From Akkermansia muciniphila (GTDB lineage Bacteria > Verrucomicrobiota > Verrucomicrobiia > Limisphaerales > UBA9464), in the NCBI GenBank assembly GCA_945898055.1, contig CAMDGV010000018.1, forward strand, positions 1-64,000: a stretch of 64,000 nucleotides of DNA, written 5' to 3'. A program made the position numbers and the translations under genes. The notes beneath the pieces were generated by a model. It searched no databases, was not told where the DNA came from, and was given only the letters and a program-made list of their open reading frames with translations. This document shows positions 36,680-47,149 of the stretch, piece by piece (the stretch's first letter is position 1; every line of letters starts with the position of its first letter).

Positions 36680-37631
36680 TAAACCAACAACAACTTCGGG
36701 ATGCACGGCGCCGAACCCAGTGCTTGAATCTCCGTCGCTCCCATCAGCGACGCTTCAAAGTCTGAGTTCAGCTCGTAGCTCACATGCTCCGCCGTCACAT
36801 CCTCCGACATCGCCTCGGCCGAGTGCCACCAATACACCCAAAGCAACACCTCATTCAGCGACGTCGTCACCGATGCGGAAATGCCCGCAATGATGCTGCT
36901 TTCGCCCGCTTGACGGATGGACAGCGCCTCCGCGCTTTCACTCACCCGCTTCTGGCTCACCAGCAGGACCGACCCGAGCCCCGCCAGCAACCGCTCCACT
37001 CGATCCAGTGCGCGATCAAACGTCGAGAGTCCATCACCCTTGAACTCCAGGTAGCTCGCCGTCGCACCGAGCGTGTCCGGCGCCCACGCCGTCGTGGACC
37101 CGATGCGCATTGCGCACTCTTGTCGAAGCTCGTCACAAACGCCGTCGGAAGTGCAGTGAGGTGCATCCCGTGTTTGTACTCCGTATTCAGCCGGTAGTGA
37201 TGCAAGTTCGCCGACCCGATGTCTTCGATCGGCGACTTCGCCACCGCCGGACGCGAGTGCGCCGGACCGTGGTAGATGAACGGAATGGCGAAGAGAGGTT
37301 TGCCCAAATGCAGCGGTGTGGACGTGCGGATGAGCTGCTATTCCTTCTCCTTCTTTCGGATCTTGCCCGGCCAGATCTGCCAGATCTCCACCTGATACTC
37401 GAAGCCAACTTCCTCCCCATTCTTGGCGGCCTTCGTGGGAACCAACTGCAAAACGCGTCTCTGCTGAACCGTCTCCACCACGAACGGGGCAGCAGCCTGG
37501 GATTCATCGGTGGCAGACTCGGCGAGCCCCAGCAGGCTCAACTTCAGCAGGCCATTGATGCGCGTCTGTCGCCAGCTCAGGATCGACTCGGCGGCATATA
37601 AAGTACCCCACCGAGAAATCTTTTTATCCAC
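36679..37631 (-). pseudogene. DUF4055 phage protein (portal-like) remnant with frameshifts
   Basis: Three consecutive reverse frames: YAAESILSWRQTRINGLLKLSLLGLAE...VQQRRVLQLV...YQVEIWQ / IPFIYHGPAHSRPAVAKSPIEDIGSANLHHYRLNTEYKHGMHLTALPTAFVT / ASYLEFKGDGLSTFDRALDRVERLLAGLGSVLLVSQKRVSESAEALSIRQAGESSIIAGISASV. Confidence 0.75.
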
Positions 37632-37885
37632 AATGAAAAAATCTAGCCAGCAAGCGCATTACTCATCAGGCCTCAACTAAGCGCATCTCACTATATTTTT
37701 GACCCAAAAACAAATAATCGCTCACATTCTGAAAAGGTCTCTAAAAGACTCTCAAACGCGAACAAAAACACGTATTACTAATAAAATTCAACCTCCTCCA
37801 TCGACTCAAGAAAACGGCTGGCACGCACGATGCTAGTCCGTTCGAAGGCATAATATGTTATGCTAAAAAGTAGGAACTTCTAAAA

Positions 37886-39181
37886 ATGACAACTGTCACT
37901 ACTGTAAGCCAAAAAAAATGTATACCAAGACGCGGAAAATCCGCTCTTGCTATAGGTATAATAGCAGCTTCATCGCTCGCCTCTCTGCCTGAAAACATTA
38001 GAGCAGCAGATTCTGAGTCCTTTGATAAATTAGAACAGGAAAATAAAGACCTCAGAACACGCCTTGATGTTTTAGAAGGTATTGCCCGGAAAGAAGGTAT
38101 TCTGCCAAATGATAAATCAAAATCAAAACTGGTCTCGGCAATGTCCAGTGTCTCAATAAGTGGGTTTGTTCAAGCATCTTATTTTTACAATCTCGATAAA
38201 CCCGCTGATAAACACTCAGACGGTTATTTATGGAATAATACGGACAACTCATTCTCACTTAATAAGTTTAAATTGACACTAGCCAGTCCCCCAGTTGCTA
38301 CCGATTCCTGGGATGCTGGCTTTCGGACCTCCCTGCTCCTAGGTGAGGACTCACCTAATCTAAATACGGGGTCTCCGATGGCTGGATTTGAATCCCTAAG
38401 GGAGGCTTTTGTTGAGCTGAATGTTCCTGTCGGAACCGGACTAAATGTCAAAGCCGGTCAACTAATCTCACTGTTGAATTATGAGTCAGGCGACGGTGGG
38501 GCAGCCAATGATAACTTCTCGCAAGGAAACCAATGGTGGTTTACCGGCAACGGACCTTCTGCGGGCGTACAACTTGGCTATTCACTGACTGAAACCGTGG
38601 GCCTCAAGGTTCGAGTTCAAAACGGAATGTTTGCCGGGCCGGTCGATAGCAATGAAGGTAAAGCCCTTCTTACTAGCCTTGGATTTAAGCCTACTGACAA
38701 ATCGTGGGTGAGCCTCATTGGATGGTATAGCGAAGAAAATGCCACGACTGACGTTACAGGGGGCTCAATTCTTGCGGGCTACAAAATCACCGACAACTTA
38801 AACACTGGCCTTGAGGCCGATTACTTTCATTTTGTAAATGCTCTTAAGGCTGACTCTGACCTCTGGTCTATAGGGACTTGGTTCTCCTACAGCCTTACCT
38901 CTAAAACTGCGCTCGCGCTGAGAGCTGATTATATTCAAAACCCTGATGGGGTGCTCGGACCTGCTGTCCGACCGAACGCTGGAATTTTGTCACCTGATTT
39001 GGATGGAAGCCTTGGTAGTTTAACCCTCACGTATAACTATAAGCCGACACCTAACCTAAAAATTCAACCCGAGGTTCGTTATGATTACACTACTTACACG
39101 GGTCTTGGAGGGGCGCCTGGTGCCCTAGATGGAAGTAAAACGCGGGTCATCGTTGGTGCGGGAATCTCTTACCTATTTTAA
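37886..39181 (+). CDS. Outer-membrane beta-barrel porin (BBP2-like), adjacent to urea transporter
   Basis: Signal region, coiled-coil ESFDKLEQENKDLRTRLDVLEG, SVSISGFVQASYFYNLDKP..., C-terminal VGAGISYLF. Confidence 0.8.
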   Translation: MTTVTTVSQKKCIPRRGKSALAIGIIAASSLASLPENIRAADSESFDKLEQENKDLRTRLDVLEGIARKEGILPNDKSKSKLVSAMSSVSISGFVQASYFYNLDKPADKHSDGYLWNNTDNSFSLNKFKLTLASPPVATDSWDAGFRTSLLLGEDSPNLNTGSPMAGFESLREAFVELNVPVGTGLNVKAGQLISLLNYESGDGGAANDNFSQGNQWWFTGNGPSAGVQLGYSLTETVGLKVRVQNGMFAGPVDSNEGKALLTSLGFKPTDKSWVSLIGWYSEENATTDVTGGSILAGYKITDNLNTGLEADYFHFVNALKADSDLWSIGTWFSYSLTSKTALALRADYIQNPDGVLGPAVRPNAGILSPDLDGSLGSLTLTYNYKPTPNLKIQPEVRYDYTTYTGLGGAPGALDGSKTRVIVGAGISYLF

Positions 39182-39199
39182 ATCCTAACTAATAATAAA

Positions 39200-40426
39200 A
39201 TGAAATTTACATATTCTAAGCAGGTACTTGCTTTAGTTGCCGGGATTATGACCTGTGCAACTCAGGCTGCCGAGACAGTCAAAGTCGGAATCCTTCACTC
39301 CCTCAGCGGAACAATGGCTATCAGTGAAACCTCCCTCAAGGACGTTTTGCTCTTTACCTTCGATGAGATTAACAAGTCAGGGGGTGTTCTTGGGAAAATG
39401 ATTGAGCCCGTCGTGGTTGATCCAGCTTCAAACTGGCCCCTCTTTGCCGAGAAAGCGGAACAACTTCTCGTTAAAGACAAGGTTTCAGTCGTCTTCGGTT
39501 GCTGGACCTCGGTCAGCCGTAAATCGTGCCTTCCTGTCTTCGAAAAAGAAAACGGTCTGCTCTTTTATCCAGTTCAATATGAGGGAGAAGAACTCTCTCA
39601 AAACATTTTTTATACTGCCGAAGCGGTTAACCAACAGGCTATTCCGCCAGTTGACTACATGCTTGCTGAAGGCAAGACCAAGTTTTACCTGCTAGGCTCT
39701 GATTACGTTTATCCAAGAACGACCAACAAGATCCTAAAAAAATATCTAAAGTCTAAGGGCATTCCCGATGATGACATCGAGGAAATCTATACGCCGTTTG
39801 GCCATACCGATTACCAGACGATAGTAGCCTCGATCAAAAAGTTCTCATCTGGAGGTAAAGCTTGTATCATTTCAACATTAAACGGAGATACAAATATACC
39901 CTTCTTTAAGGAGTTCGCCAATGCCGGACTAACCTCCGAGAATTGCCCAGTCGTATCGTTCTCAATCTCGGAAGATGAGTTCCGAGGTCTTCCCGCAAAA
40001 CAATTGGCAGGTCATCTGGGCTGTTGGACTTACTTTATGTCGATTAAAACACCCGAGAACAAAAAATTCGTTGGCGACTTCCTTTCTTGGGTAAAGAAAC
40101 CGAAAGTGACCGGAGTTGATTATACCGTTTCCGGTGTTGATCCAAACGGTCGCGTTACCTGCAGTCCAATGAATCTGTCCCGAATGGGTGTCTATCTTTG
40201 GAAGCAAGCTGTCGAGAAAGCAGGAAGCTTCGAGGTCGACAAGGTACGGGTTGCTATGGCGGGGCAAAAATTTAGGGGCCCCGTTTGTGAGGTAACTATG
40301 CAAGAAAACCATCATCTGGTTAACGATGTCTTCATCGGCGAAACTCTCCCGACCGGTCAATTTAAGGTGATTAAAACCTTTAAATCTGTGGCGGGAGAAC
40401 CGTTCAGTGCGAAGTTCCTAAAGTAG
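39200..40426 (+). CDS. urtA: Urea ABC transporter substrate-binding protein
   Basis: [105 protein letters not shown]. Confidence 0.95.
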   Translation: MKFTYSKQVLALVAGIMTCATQAAETVKVGILHSLSGTMAISETSLKDVLLFTFDEINKSGGVLGKMIEPVVVDPASNWPLFAEKAEQLLVKDKVSVVFGCWTSVSRKSCLPVFEKENGLLFYPVQYEGEELSQNIFYTAEAVNQQAIPPVDYMLAEGKTKFYLLGSDYVYPRTTNKILKKYLKSKGIPDDDIEEIYTPFGHTDYQTIVASIKKFSSGGKACIISTLNGDTNIPFFKEFANAGLTSENCPVVSFSISEDEFRGLPAKQLAGHLGCWTYFMSIKTPENKKFVGDFLSWVKKPKVTGVDYTVSGVDPNGRVTCSPMNLSRMGVYLWKQAVEKAGSFEVDKVRVAMAGQKFRGPVCEVTMQENHHLVNDVFIGETLPTGQFKVIKTFKSVAGEPFSAKFLK

Positions 40427-40444
40427 TTTGTGTTGTTAGCAGCG

Positions 40445-40474
40445 AATAAGGCGGGCCTCTCGGCCTGCCTTATT
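40445..40474 (+). terminator. Hairpin terminator/attenuator between urtA and urtB
   Basis: AATAAGGCGGGCC-TCTC-GGCCTGCCTTATT, 12 of 13 bp paired, 18 nt after the urtA stop; only a weak U-tract follows. Confidence 0.65.
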
Positions 40475-40504
40475 CTTAAAATCGTCCCTAAACCTCGAGA
40501 AGAT

Positions 40505-42226
40505 ATGAATTCGCTCTTAACCCTCTTAATGGTCTATTGCCTGTCTGCTCTTGCGGTCGTAGGGCAATCGAACGTTTCTTCAGGCCGAATTCTTTTAAGA
40601 GAAATATTTCTATCTGAGACTGTCGAGAAGCAGATTTCGTTGCTGGGGGAGTTAAAAGGGAGAGGCGACCCTTTAGTTGAACTTGGACTGAGGGCCTGGC
40701 GGGCCGGAGAGATCTTCATCTTTGAGCTCAATGAAAATACGCAAATACCCTTTGTATTAGTTCAAGATAAATCAGATGTATCTAAGCTAAATGGTCTAGA
40801 TATTAATACAAATCAGCTTCTTAATGACGAGCAAGGTAGTCCGCTCTATTTTTCACAGAAAGATCTAAATCCACTAGACACGACAGCAAAAACTCGAAAA
40901 AAAATAAAGGAAATATTAGACTTAGGAGCCCTGGAGAGCTCCGACGAACAGACCCGACTCAATGCAGCGATTAAGCTGGGAGATGAGCAGAATATTGATT
41001 ATTTAGAAACATTTAAAAATCGAACTAGTCAAGAGACCAGCGTTACTGTTCTAAAGGTATTATCCGAGGCAATCGCGCGTCTTAATGTGGTAAGTACAAA
41101 TACACTAACGCAGATTGCAGGTCTAGAAAAGTTGCAGAAACTCAGAGCTGTCAACTCAATTACTTTTCTGAGCCAAGTAGGGAAGACCCTTGAAAAATCT
41201 TCTGATCCCTCAACGATCAAGGTTAACCGTTTGCTTCGTTCTACCCTTAAATCATTAGAAAACTACCAGACGATTTGCTCTTACTTTGGGACGGCCTTTA
41301 GGGGCTTGAGTCTATCGGCAGTCTTGCTAGTTGCAGCACTAGGCCTTTCTATTACTTTTGGGCTTATGGGAGTGATAAATATGGCCCATGGAGAAATTAT
41401 GGCAGTTGGGGCGTACACAACATTTTTCATCCAAGGTTTACTTGGAAAAGGTCTATTGTTTTCAATTTTAGGACATCCGGTCTCCCTACCTGGGATGGCT
41501 ATTTCTGGAATAGCTTTCGATATTTCTTTTCTCTATTGTATTGTTGCCTCATTTCTGATGGCAGGCTTAGTTGGACTTTTTTTAGAACACACAATTATTC
41601 GTTTTTTGTATAAAAGACCGCTTGAGTCACTGCTAGCAACTTATGGGGTAAGCCTGATTCTTCAGCAGGTTTTTAGACATACATTTGGTTCCGCAAATGT
41701 TCAAGTTGACGCCCCAGGGTTCCTTCAGGGAAGTCTTGTAGTAAATGATGTTTCTTTAGCCTATAATCGAATATTTATTATTATTTTCTCTATATTTGTT
41801 GTTCTACTAACATGGTTTATACTGACAAAAACGTCGCTTGGACTTCTTATCCGAGCGGTTATGCAAAATAGGAATATGGCTTCATCTCTCGGAGTAAGAA
41901 CGGAGCAGATTAATAAACTCACTTTTGCCCTAGGTTCAGGTCTTGCCGGAATGGCGGGAGCCTGCATAACCCAGATTGCAAATGTCGGTCCTAGTCTGGG
42001 GCAAAATTATATTATCGATTGCTTTATGGTAGTCGTCCTTGGCGGTGTTGGGAATTTAGTAGGCACAATTACAGCCTCAGGCACGGTTGGAGTGACCAAT
42101 CAAATTCTTGAGCCTTGGATAGGAGCCGTGTTGGGTAAGATTTCGGTTCTAGGAGCAATTATTTTATTTCTGCAATGGCGGCCTAATGGGCTCTTTGTTA
42201 CACGAAGTCGAAATCTTGATAATTAG
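40505..42226 (+). CDS. urtB: Urea ABC transporter permease UrtB with long N-terminal soluble domain
   Basis: MNSLLTLLMVYCLSALAVVG...; LVAALGLSITFGLMGVINMAHGEIMAVGAYTTFFIQ...SLGVRTEQINKLTFALGSGLAGMAGACITQI. Confidence 0.92.
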   Translation: MNSLLTLLMVYCLSALAVVGQSNVSSGRILLREIFLSETVEKQISLLGELKGRGDPLVELGLRAWRAGEIFIFELNENTQIPFVLVQDKSDVSKLNGLDINTNQLLNDEQGSPLYFSQKDLNPLDTTAKTRKKIKEILDLGALESSDEQTRLNAAIKLGDEQNIDYLETFKNRTSQETSVTVLKVLSEAIARLNVVSTNTLTQIAGLEKLQKLRAVNSITFLSQVGKTLEKSSDPSTIKVNRLLRSTLKSLENYQTICSYFGTAFRGLSLSAVLLVAALGLSITFGLMGVINMAHGEIMAVGAYTTFFIQGLLGKGLLFSILGHPVSLPGMAISGIAFDISFLYCIVASFLMAGLVGLFLEHTIIRFLYKRPLESLLATYGVSLILQQVFRHTFGSANVQVDAPGFLQGSLVVNDVSLAYNRIFIIIFSIFVVLLTWFILTKTSLGLLIRAVMQNRNMASSLGVRTEQINKLTFALGSGLAGMAGACITQIANVGPSLGQNYIIDCFMVVVLGGVGNLVGTITASGTVGVTNQILEPWIGAVLGKISVLGAIILFLQWRPNGLFVTRSRNLDN

Positions 42227-42338
42227 TCAATGTTTGAATTCTCGCATTCAGTTTATTCTGGTTTATCAAATTTATAGGTGATTATTATTTATATCTTAAG
42301 TTTTTAATCGGATTAGAATTATAAAACAAATCAAACCG

Positions 42339-43862
42339 ATGTCATCATTTTTAAATCGACGAGAATTCTCCCTAGTCTTTGTAACTGTACTGATTGGCTT
42401 TGTACTTATTCCTAGTCTGAATGCTTTTACAAAGGAACAGCATTGGCTACACATTAGCACCTTTTCACTTAGTCTTTATGGTAAGTATTTAACTTATGCT
42501 GTTTTAGCCTTGGGAGTCAATTTACTCTGGGGTTACACGGGTATTCTAAGCCTAGGCCAATCCCTCTTTTTTTCATTAGGTGGATATTGTATAGGAATGC
42601 ATATGATGATGAACTTGGGTTGGCTCGGGCAATATCATGAAGCCATTCCTGATTTTATGGTTTTCTTAGAATTTCCGAATCGATTTCCAGAGACCGGGGG
42701 TTTTCCTCCTCATTGGATTCCATTCAAAAATATTAGTTTTACTATTTTAATGGTTTTTCTAATACCAGGATTCGTTGCGGGTGTATTTGGTTATCTTGCA
42801 TTTAGATCGAGAATTAAAGGAGTCTATTTTTCGATTCTTAGTCAGGCTCTCACTTATGCTGCTTGCTTGATGTTTTTTCGCAATGACTTTACATTTGGTG
42901 GGAATAATGGGCTGACTGATTTTAAGTATCTTATCGGAAATCCAAGTTTGATTGTAGCAGATATCAGTGAACCTATCCTGTTTGGTAAAAGTTTAAATTC
43001 GGGCGACGGTGAGTTGTCAAAATTTCTCTTCAATCAACTTCAATTAACAAATCAACAGAATCTAGTTGTTGCACTTGGCCAGACAAACAGTTTAAGGGTG
43101 GCAAGCATCCTCTGTGAGAGTTTAAATAGAATAATAGCAACCTCGGCGATTTACAAAGAAGAGCGGTTTACGAAGTCTAGCTTAACTCCCGATTTAAAGT
43201 CTGAGATTTTATTGGAGCCGCGTGATTCAAGGCTTTTGATGTTAAATCGTCGTCTTTTAGAAGTTGCTTTCCCAAGGTATATAATTAAGAGTAGATTCTT
43301 AGGGCTTAGGTTAAATGATCCAGCAATAAAACGTTATTTATTTGTCTGTTCTTTTTTTCTTTTATTAATGACGTATTTATTTTGTAAATGGTTGACAAAG
43401 AGTCGGTTTGGACTTGTTCAGCGAGCAGTTCGGGACTCGGAGAGTCGGGTTCTTTATTCTGGCTATGCAACCAGTGATTTTAAGCTTGTTGTTTTTATTG
43501 CGGCAGCGGTTATTTCAGGTCTTGGCGGGGCGTTATTTGTGCCACAAGTAGGAATTATAAATCCAAGTGAGATGGGGGCCGATCGTTCGATTGAGGCAGT
43601 AATTTGGGTTGCGGTCGGGGGGCGAGGGAATCTTTTGGGACCTATTTTGGGTGCGATTGGAGTCAACGCGTTAAAAAGTTATTGTACGCATGTTTTCCCT
43701 GAGCAGTGGCCCTACATTTTGGGCGGATTATTTATTTTTGTTACGATTGTAATGCCAAATGGGCTCATTGGGCTTCCGGCACAATTAATCTATTGCAAAT
43801 CATTCTTGTTGAAAAAGTATTTAGAGTTGAGGGAGAGTTCTGGGTTTAAGGCCAACCGATGA
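42339..43862 (+). CDS. urtC: Urea ABC transporter permease UrtC with an apparent internal insertion
   Basis: YAVLALGVNLLWGYTGILSLGQSLFFSLGGYCIGMHMM...SRFGLVQRAVRDSESRVLYSGYATSDFKLVVFIAAAVISGLGGALFVPQVGIINPSEM. Confidence 0.92.
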   Translation: MSSFLNRREFSLVFVTVLIGFVLIPSLNAFTKEQHWLHISTFSLSLYGKYLTYAVLALGVNLLWGYTGILSLGQSLFFSLGGYCIGMHMMMNLGWLGQYHEAIPDFMVFLEFPNRFPETGGFPPHWIPFKNISFTILMVFLIPGFVAGVFGYLAFRSRIKGVYFSILSQALTYAACLMFFRNDFTFGGNNGLTDFKYLIGNPSLIVADISEPILFGKSLNSGDGELSKFLFNQLQLTNQQNLVVALGQTNSLRVASILCESLNRIIATSAIYKEERFTKSSLTPDLKSEILLEPRDSRLLMLNRRLLEVAFPRYIIKSRFLGLRLNDPAIKRYLFVCSFFLLLMTYLFCKWLTKSRFGLVQRAVRDSESRVLYSGYATSDFKLVVFIAAAVISGLGGALFVPQVGIINPSEMGADRSIEAVIWVAVGGRGNLLGPILGAIGVNALKSYCTHVFPEQWPYILGGLFIFVTIVMPNGLIGLPAQLIYCKSFLLKKYLELRESSGFKANR

Positions 43863-44620
43863 ACAAAGAATTTATTCTTTCGGTCGAGGGTGTTAATAAA
43901 TCATTTGACGGGTTTAAGGCGATTTCGGAGCTTAATTTTTACATGGAGGAGGGGGAACTGCGTGTGATTATAGGGCCGAACGGTGCGGGTAAGACATCCT
44001 TTTTAGATTTACTTACTGGACGTACGAAACCTGATTCGGGAACGATCAAATTTGAGAATAAGACTGATCTAACGGCATTAAATGAGTACCAGATTAGTCG
44101 TCTTGGTATAGGAAGGAAGTTCCAGACTCCGTCTGTTTATTCTAACCATACAGTCCGTGAGAATATTTTGTTGTCCCTCCAAGGAAGTCGGAGCATTTGG
44201 TCGGCACTCTTTCTTGAGGTGACCGCAGCTGATGAGGATCGAATACAGTGTATTCTGAAGGAGGTAGGTCTCGCCGAGAAAGGGGATTCTCTTGCAGGTT
44301 TACTTGCGCATGGCCAAAAGCAATGGATGGAGATTGGCATGCTTCTGGCTCAGAACCCGAAGTTGTTGTTGGTTGATGAGCCTGCGGCAGGGATGAGCGA
44401 TGAAGAGACAGCAAAAACAGGTGAGTTGCTCGTTCGGTTAGCCGGCAAGCACAGTATTATTGTGATTGAGCACGACATGGATTTTGTTCGGCAAATTGCC
44501 CGTAAAGTGACGGTTTTGCATCAAGGCCATGTTCTCTGTGAGGGCAATGTGGACCAAATTCAGAAAGACGAGCGGGTGATGGAAGTTTATTTGGGTCGAA
44601 AGAAGAAGACAGGTAACTAA
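43859..44620 (+). CDS. urtD: Urea ABC transporter ATP-binding protein UrtD
   Basis: LRVIIGPNGAGKTSFLDLLTGRTKPDSGTIKFENKTDLTALNEYQISRLGIGRKFQTPSVY. Confidence 0.93.
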   Translation: MNKEFILSVEGVNKSFDGFKAISELNFYMEEGELRVIIGPNGAGKTSFLDLLTGRTKPDSGTIKFENKTDLTALNEYQISRLGIGRKFQTPSVYSNHTVRENILLSLQGSRSIWSALFLEVTAADEDRIQCILKEVGLAEKGDSLAGLLAHGQKQWMEIGMLLAQNPKLLLVDEPAAGMSDEETAKTGELLVRLAGKHSIIVIEHDMDFVRQIARKVTVLHQGHVLCEGNVDQIQKDERVMEVYLGRKKKTGN

Positions 44621-45315
44621 TGCTATCCCTTTCCCATATGGCTGTTTCGTACGATGGTTCACGGGTTCTCCGTGGGATTGACTTGACGGTTCCTGAACGG
44701 AGTCTGGTTTGTTTAATGGGCCGTAACGGCGTTGGAAAAACGACCACTTTGAAGGCAATAATGGGGCTCATTCCAAGTGAGGCAGGAAGGGTAGATTTTA
44801 TGGGAGCAGACATTTCCCACCTCAAGCCTGAGCAGCGTGCTCGGCAAGGTCTTGGGTACGTTCCGCAAGGGCGCGATATTTTCCCGCAGTTAACCGTTTT
44901 AGAAAACCTTAAAGTAAGTTTGCTGGTTAGCGGGAGGAGGGCAGATGGGGAACTAGACCGAGTCCTTGAGTTGTTCCCAGTCCTCGCCGAGATGTTGAGT
45001 CGAAAAGGGGGACTCTTAAGTGGGGGACAGCAGCAACAGTTGGCGATTGCCCGGGCGCTGCTCACCAATCCCAAAGTTTTGCTTTTGGACGAGCCGACCG
45101 AAGGCATTCAGCCCAACATTATTGAGTTGATAGGAGAGACCTTGGTAAAGATTAAGCGTGAGGGCAAAATTAGTATTCTGATGGTCGAACAATACCTCGA
45201 CTTCTGTTTAGAGATTGGCGACCTGTTTTATATAATGGATCGTGGGTCGGTTGTTGCCAAAGGTCCGATTGCGCAACTGAGTAGCGAGGTAGTGAAGAGG
45301 TACTTAACGGTATGA
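44620..45315 (+). CDS. urtE: Urea ABC transporter ATP-binding protein UrtE
   Basis: SLVCLMGRNGVGKTTTLKAIMGLIPSEAGRVDFMGADISHLKPEQRARQGLGYVPQGRDIFPQLTVLENL...LSGGQQQQLAIARALLTNPKVLLLDEPTEGIQPNII. Confidence 0.95.
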   Translation: MLSLSHMAVSYDGSRVLRGIDLTVPERSLVCLMGRNGVGKTTTLKAIMGLIPSEAGRVDFMGADISHLKPEQRARQGLGYVPQGRDIFPQLTVLENLKVSLLVSGRRADGELDRVLELFPVLAEMLSRKGGLLSGGQQQQLAIARALLTNPKVLLLDEPTEGIQPNIIELIGETLVKIKREGKISILMVEQYLDFCLEIGDLFYIMDRGSVVAKGPIAQLSSEVVKRYLTV

Positions 45316-45384
45316 TTTTAGAGACCAAACTTCAACGATGCGATTGCGGCCACTGGCTCAGGATTTTGCCGTTTAATTTCTTGG

Positions 45385-46266
45385 ATGTCCACTTTAGTGG
45401 GTTCGCCTGAGTGCATGAGCGGTTCCCCGAGATTTTTGGAACAGCACGGCACCTGTGTTGGAAGTGGTTGGTTACGGGTTGAGCGAGTTGCGGGACTAAG
45501 CACGGTGGTATCAACTCAGGCGAGTGCTCCGTTAAAGGTTTTGATACCCAGAGCGCGAGGGCTGAGTGTTTGGGCCTATTTGAGTAGTTTTGGTGGAGGT
45601 CTTGTAGCGGGCGACTGCATCCAATTTAGGGTCGAGATCGGCGCTGAGGCTCGGTGCTTTGTCAGCAGCCAAGCATCGACCAAGGTGTTCAAGAATCCGA
45701 ATCTACTCCCCTGCGGTCACCAGTTTGAGGCCTGGGCAGGAATAGGTTCGCTGCTAGTTCTTGCCCCTGATCCGGTGCAAGCTTTTACAGGTTCGATCTA
45801 TTCCCAGCGGCAAACATTTCATCTTGATAAGGGGGCTTCGTTGGTTTTGGTTGATTGGCTTACTTCCGGGCGAGTTGCTTGCGGGGAGCGTTGGGCCTTT
45901 TCTCATTTTGAGAGTCGCAACGAGATTTTTGTCGAAGGCCAAAGGCTTGTTATTGATTCTGTCCGACTCGATCCTAGGGATGGTCCTCTCCGACTCTCTC
46001 ACCGAATGAGCCGCTATAACTGTTTTGCATCAGTTGTAATAATTGGCGAGGCATTGAAGGAGGGAATTGATCAAGTTCTCATAGCCGTGGCAAAGTGCGC
46101 AGTTGTCCAACGGGCCTCAATCATTTTTACTGCGAGTCCGATTCGAGGAGGAGTTCTTTTACGTCTCGCAGGAGAGACCGTGGAGGAAGTTAGCCGTGAG
46201 ATTCGAGCGCATCTTAATTTTATTTCTGCGTTACTGGGAGACGATCCACTGATTAGAAAATGGTAA
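45385..46266 (+). CDS. ureD: Urease accessory protein UreD
   Basis: [55 protein letters not shown]; position at the start of the urease cluster. Confidence 0.92.
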   Translation: MSTLVGSPECMSGSPRFLEQHGTCVGSGWLRVERVAGLSTVVSTQASAPLKVLIPRARGLSVWAYLSSFGGGLVAGDCIQFRVEIGAEARCFVSSQASTKVFKNPNLLPCGHQFEAWAGIGSLLVLAPDPVQAFTGSIYSQRQTFHLDKGASLVLVDWLTSGRVACGERWAFSHFESRNEIFVEGQRLVIDSVRLDPRDGPLRLSHRMSRYNCFASVVIIGEALKEGIDQVLIAVAKCAVVQRASIIFTASPIRGGVLLRLAGETVEEVSREIRAHLNFISALLGDDPLIRKW

Positions 46267-46270
46267 ACTT

Positions 46271-47059
46271 ATGCATCTTTCGCCTCGTGAACTCGACAAA
46301 TTAGTCCTGCACCAAGCGGGTTTCCTTGCCCAGAAGAGACTCGCTCGAGGGACCCGCCTAAATCATCCGGAATCTGTCGCTCTGATTGCCACGGTGTTGC
46401 TGGAATTTATTCGCGACGGACGAAGGGTCGCCGAGTTAATGAATCTGGGGCGACAGCTTTTAGGGCGCAGTCAGGTTATGGCTGGGGTTCCGGAGATGAT
46501 CCACGATGTTCAGGTTGAAGGGACATTTCCAGATGGGTCGAAGCTCGTGACCGTTCATCATCCGATCGCCTCTGAGAATGGAGATCTGAAGCTGGCTCTC
46601 TATGGGAGTTTTTTACCAGTTCCTGATGTTACGGTTTTTAAACTATTAAAAGATGAAATGCTCTTTGAGCCTGGTTCTTACGAGATTGCCGCAGGCGAGC
46701 TAGAGTTGAATGCTGGGCGCGCAACCGTAACCCTCTCAGTGACCAACCTCGGAGATCGTCCTGTTCAAGTTGGGAGCCATTATCATTTCATTGAAACGAA
46801 TGCCTTCCTGCGATTCGATCGTGGAGAGGCTTACGGAAAGCGCCTAGATATACCGGCAGGGACAGCGGTCCGATTTGAACCTGGCGAAGCCAAGACGGTT
46901 CGTCTTGTCGAAATTGGGGGGCGGAAGGTAATCCGCGGCGGAAATAACTTAGGCGACGGCCCGGTTTCGGAGGAGGGCAAGCGTGCGGCGATGGATCGTG
47001 TTAGACTTCGCGGATTTGCCCACCAGGAGTCTCATCCGACAACAGCAACCCAACCCTAA
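46271..47059 (+). CDS. Urease gamma-beta fusion subunit
   Basis: [50 protein letters not shown] (gamma) joined in one ORF to [51 protein letters not shown] (beta). Confidence 0.95.
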   Translation: MHLSPRELDKLVLHQAGFLAQKRLARGTRLNHPESVALIATVLLEFIRDGRRVAELMNLGRQLLGRSQVMAGVPEMIHDVQVEGTFPDGSKLVTVHHPIASENGDLKLALYGSFLPVPDVTVFKLLKDEMLFEPGSYEIAAGELELNAGRATVTLSVTNLGDRPVQVGSHYHFIETNAFLRFDRGEAYGKRLDIPAGTAVRFEPGEAKTVRLVEIGGRKVIRGGNNLGDGPVSEEGKRAAMDRVRLRGFAHQESHPTTATQP

Positions 47060-47149
47060 GGCGAGGCCAGAAGTGCGGACTCGGAAGTCTTTGAGTGTTA
47101 CCTAGCCTCTTAAATTGCCAATCGATCGTAGATTTATTTCATCCATTTT

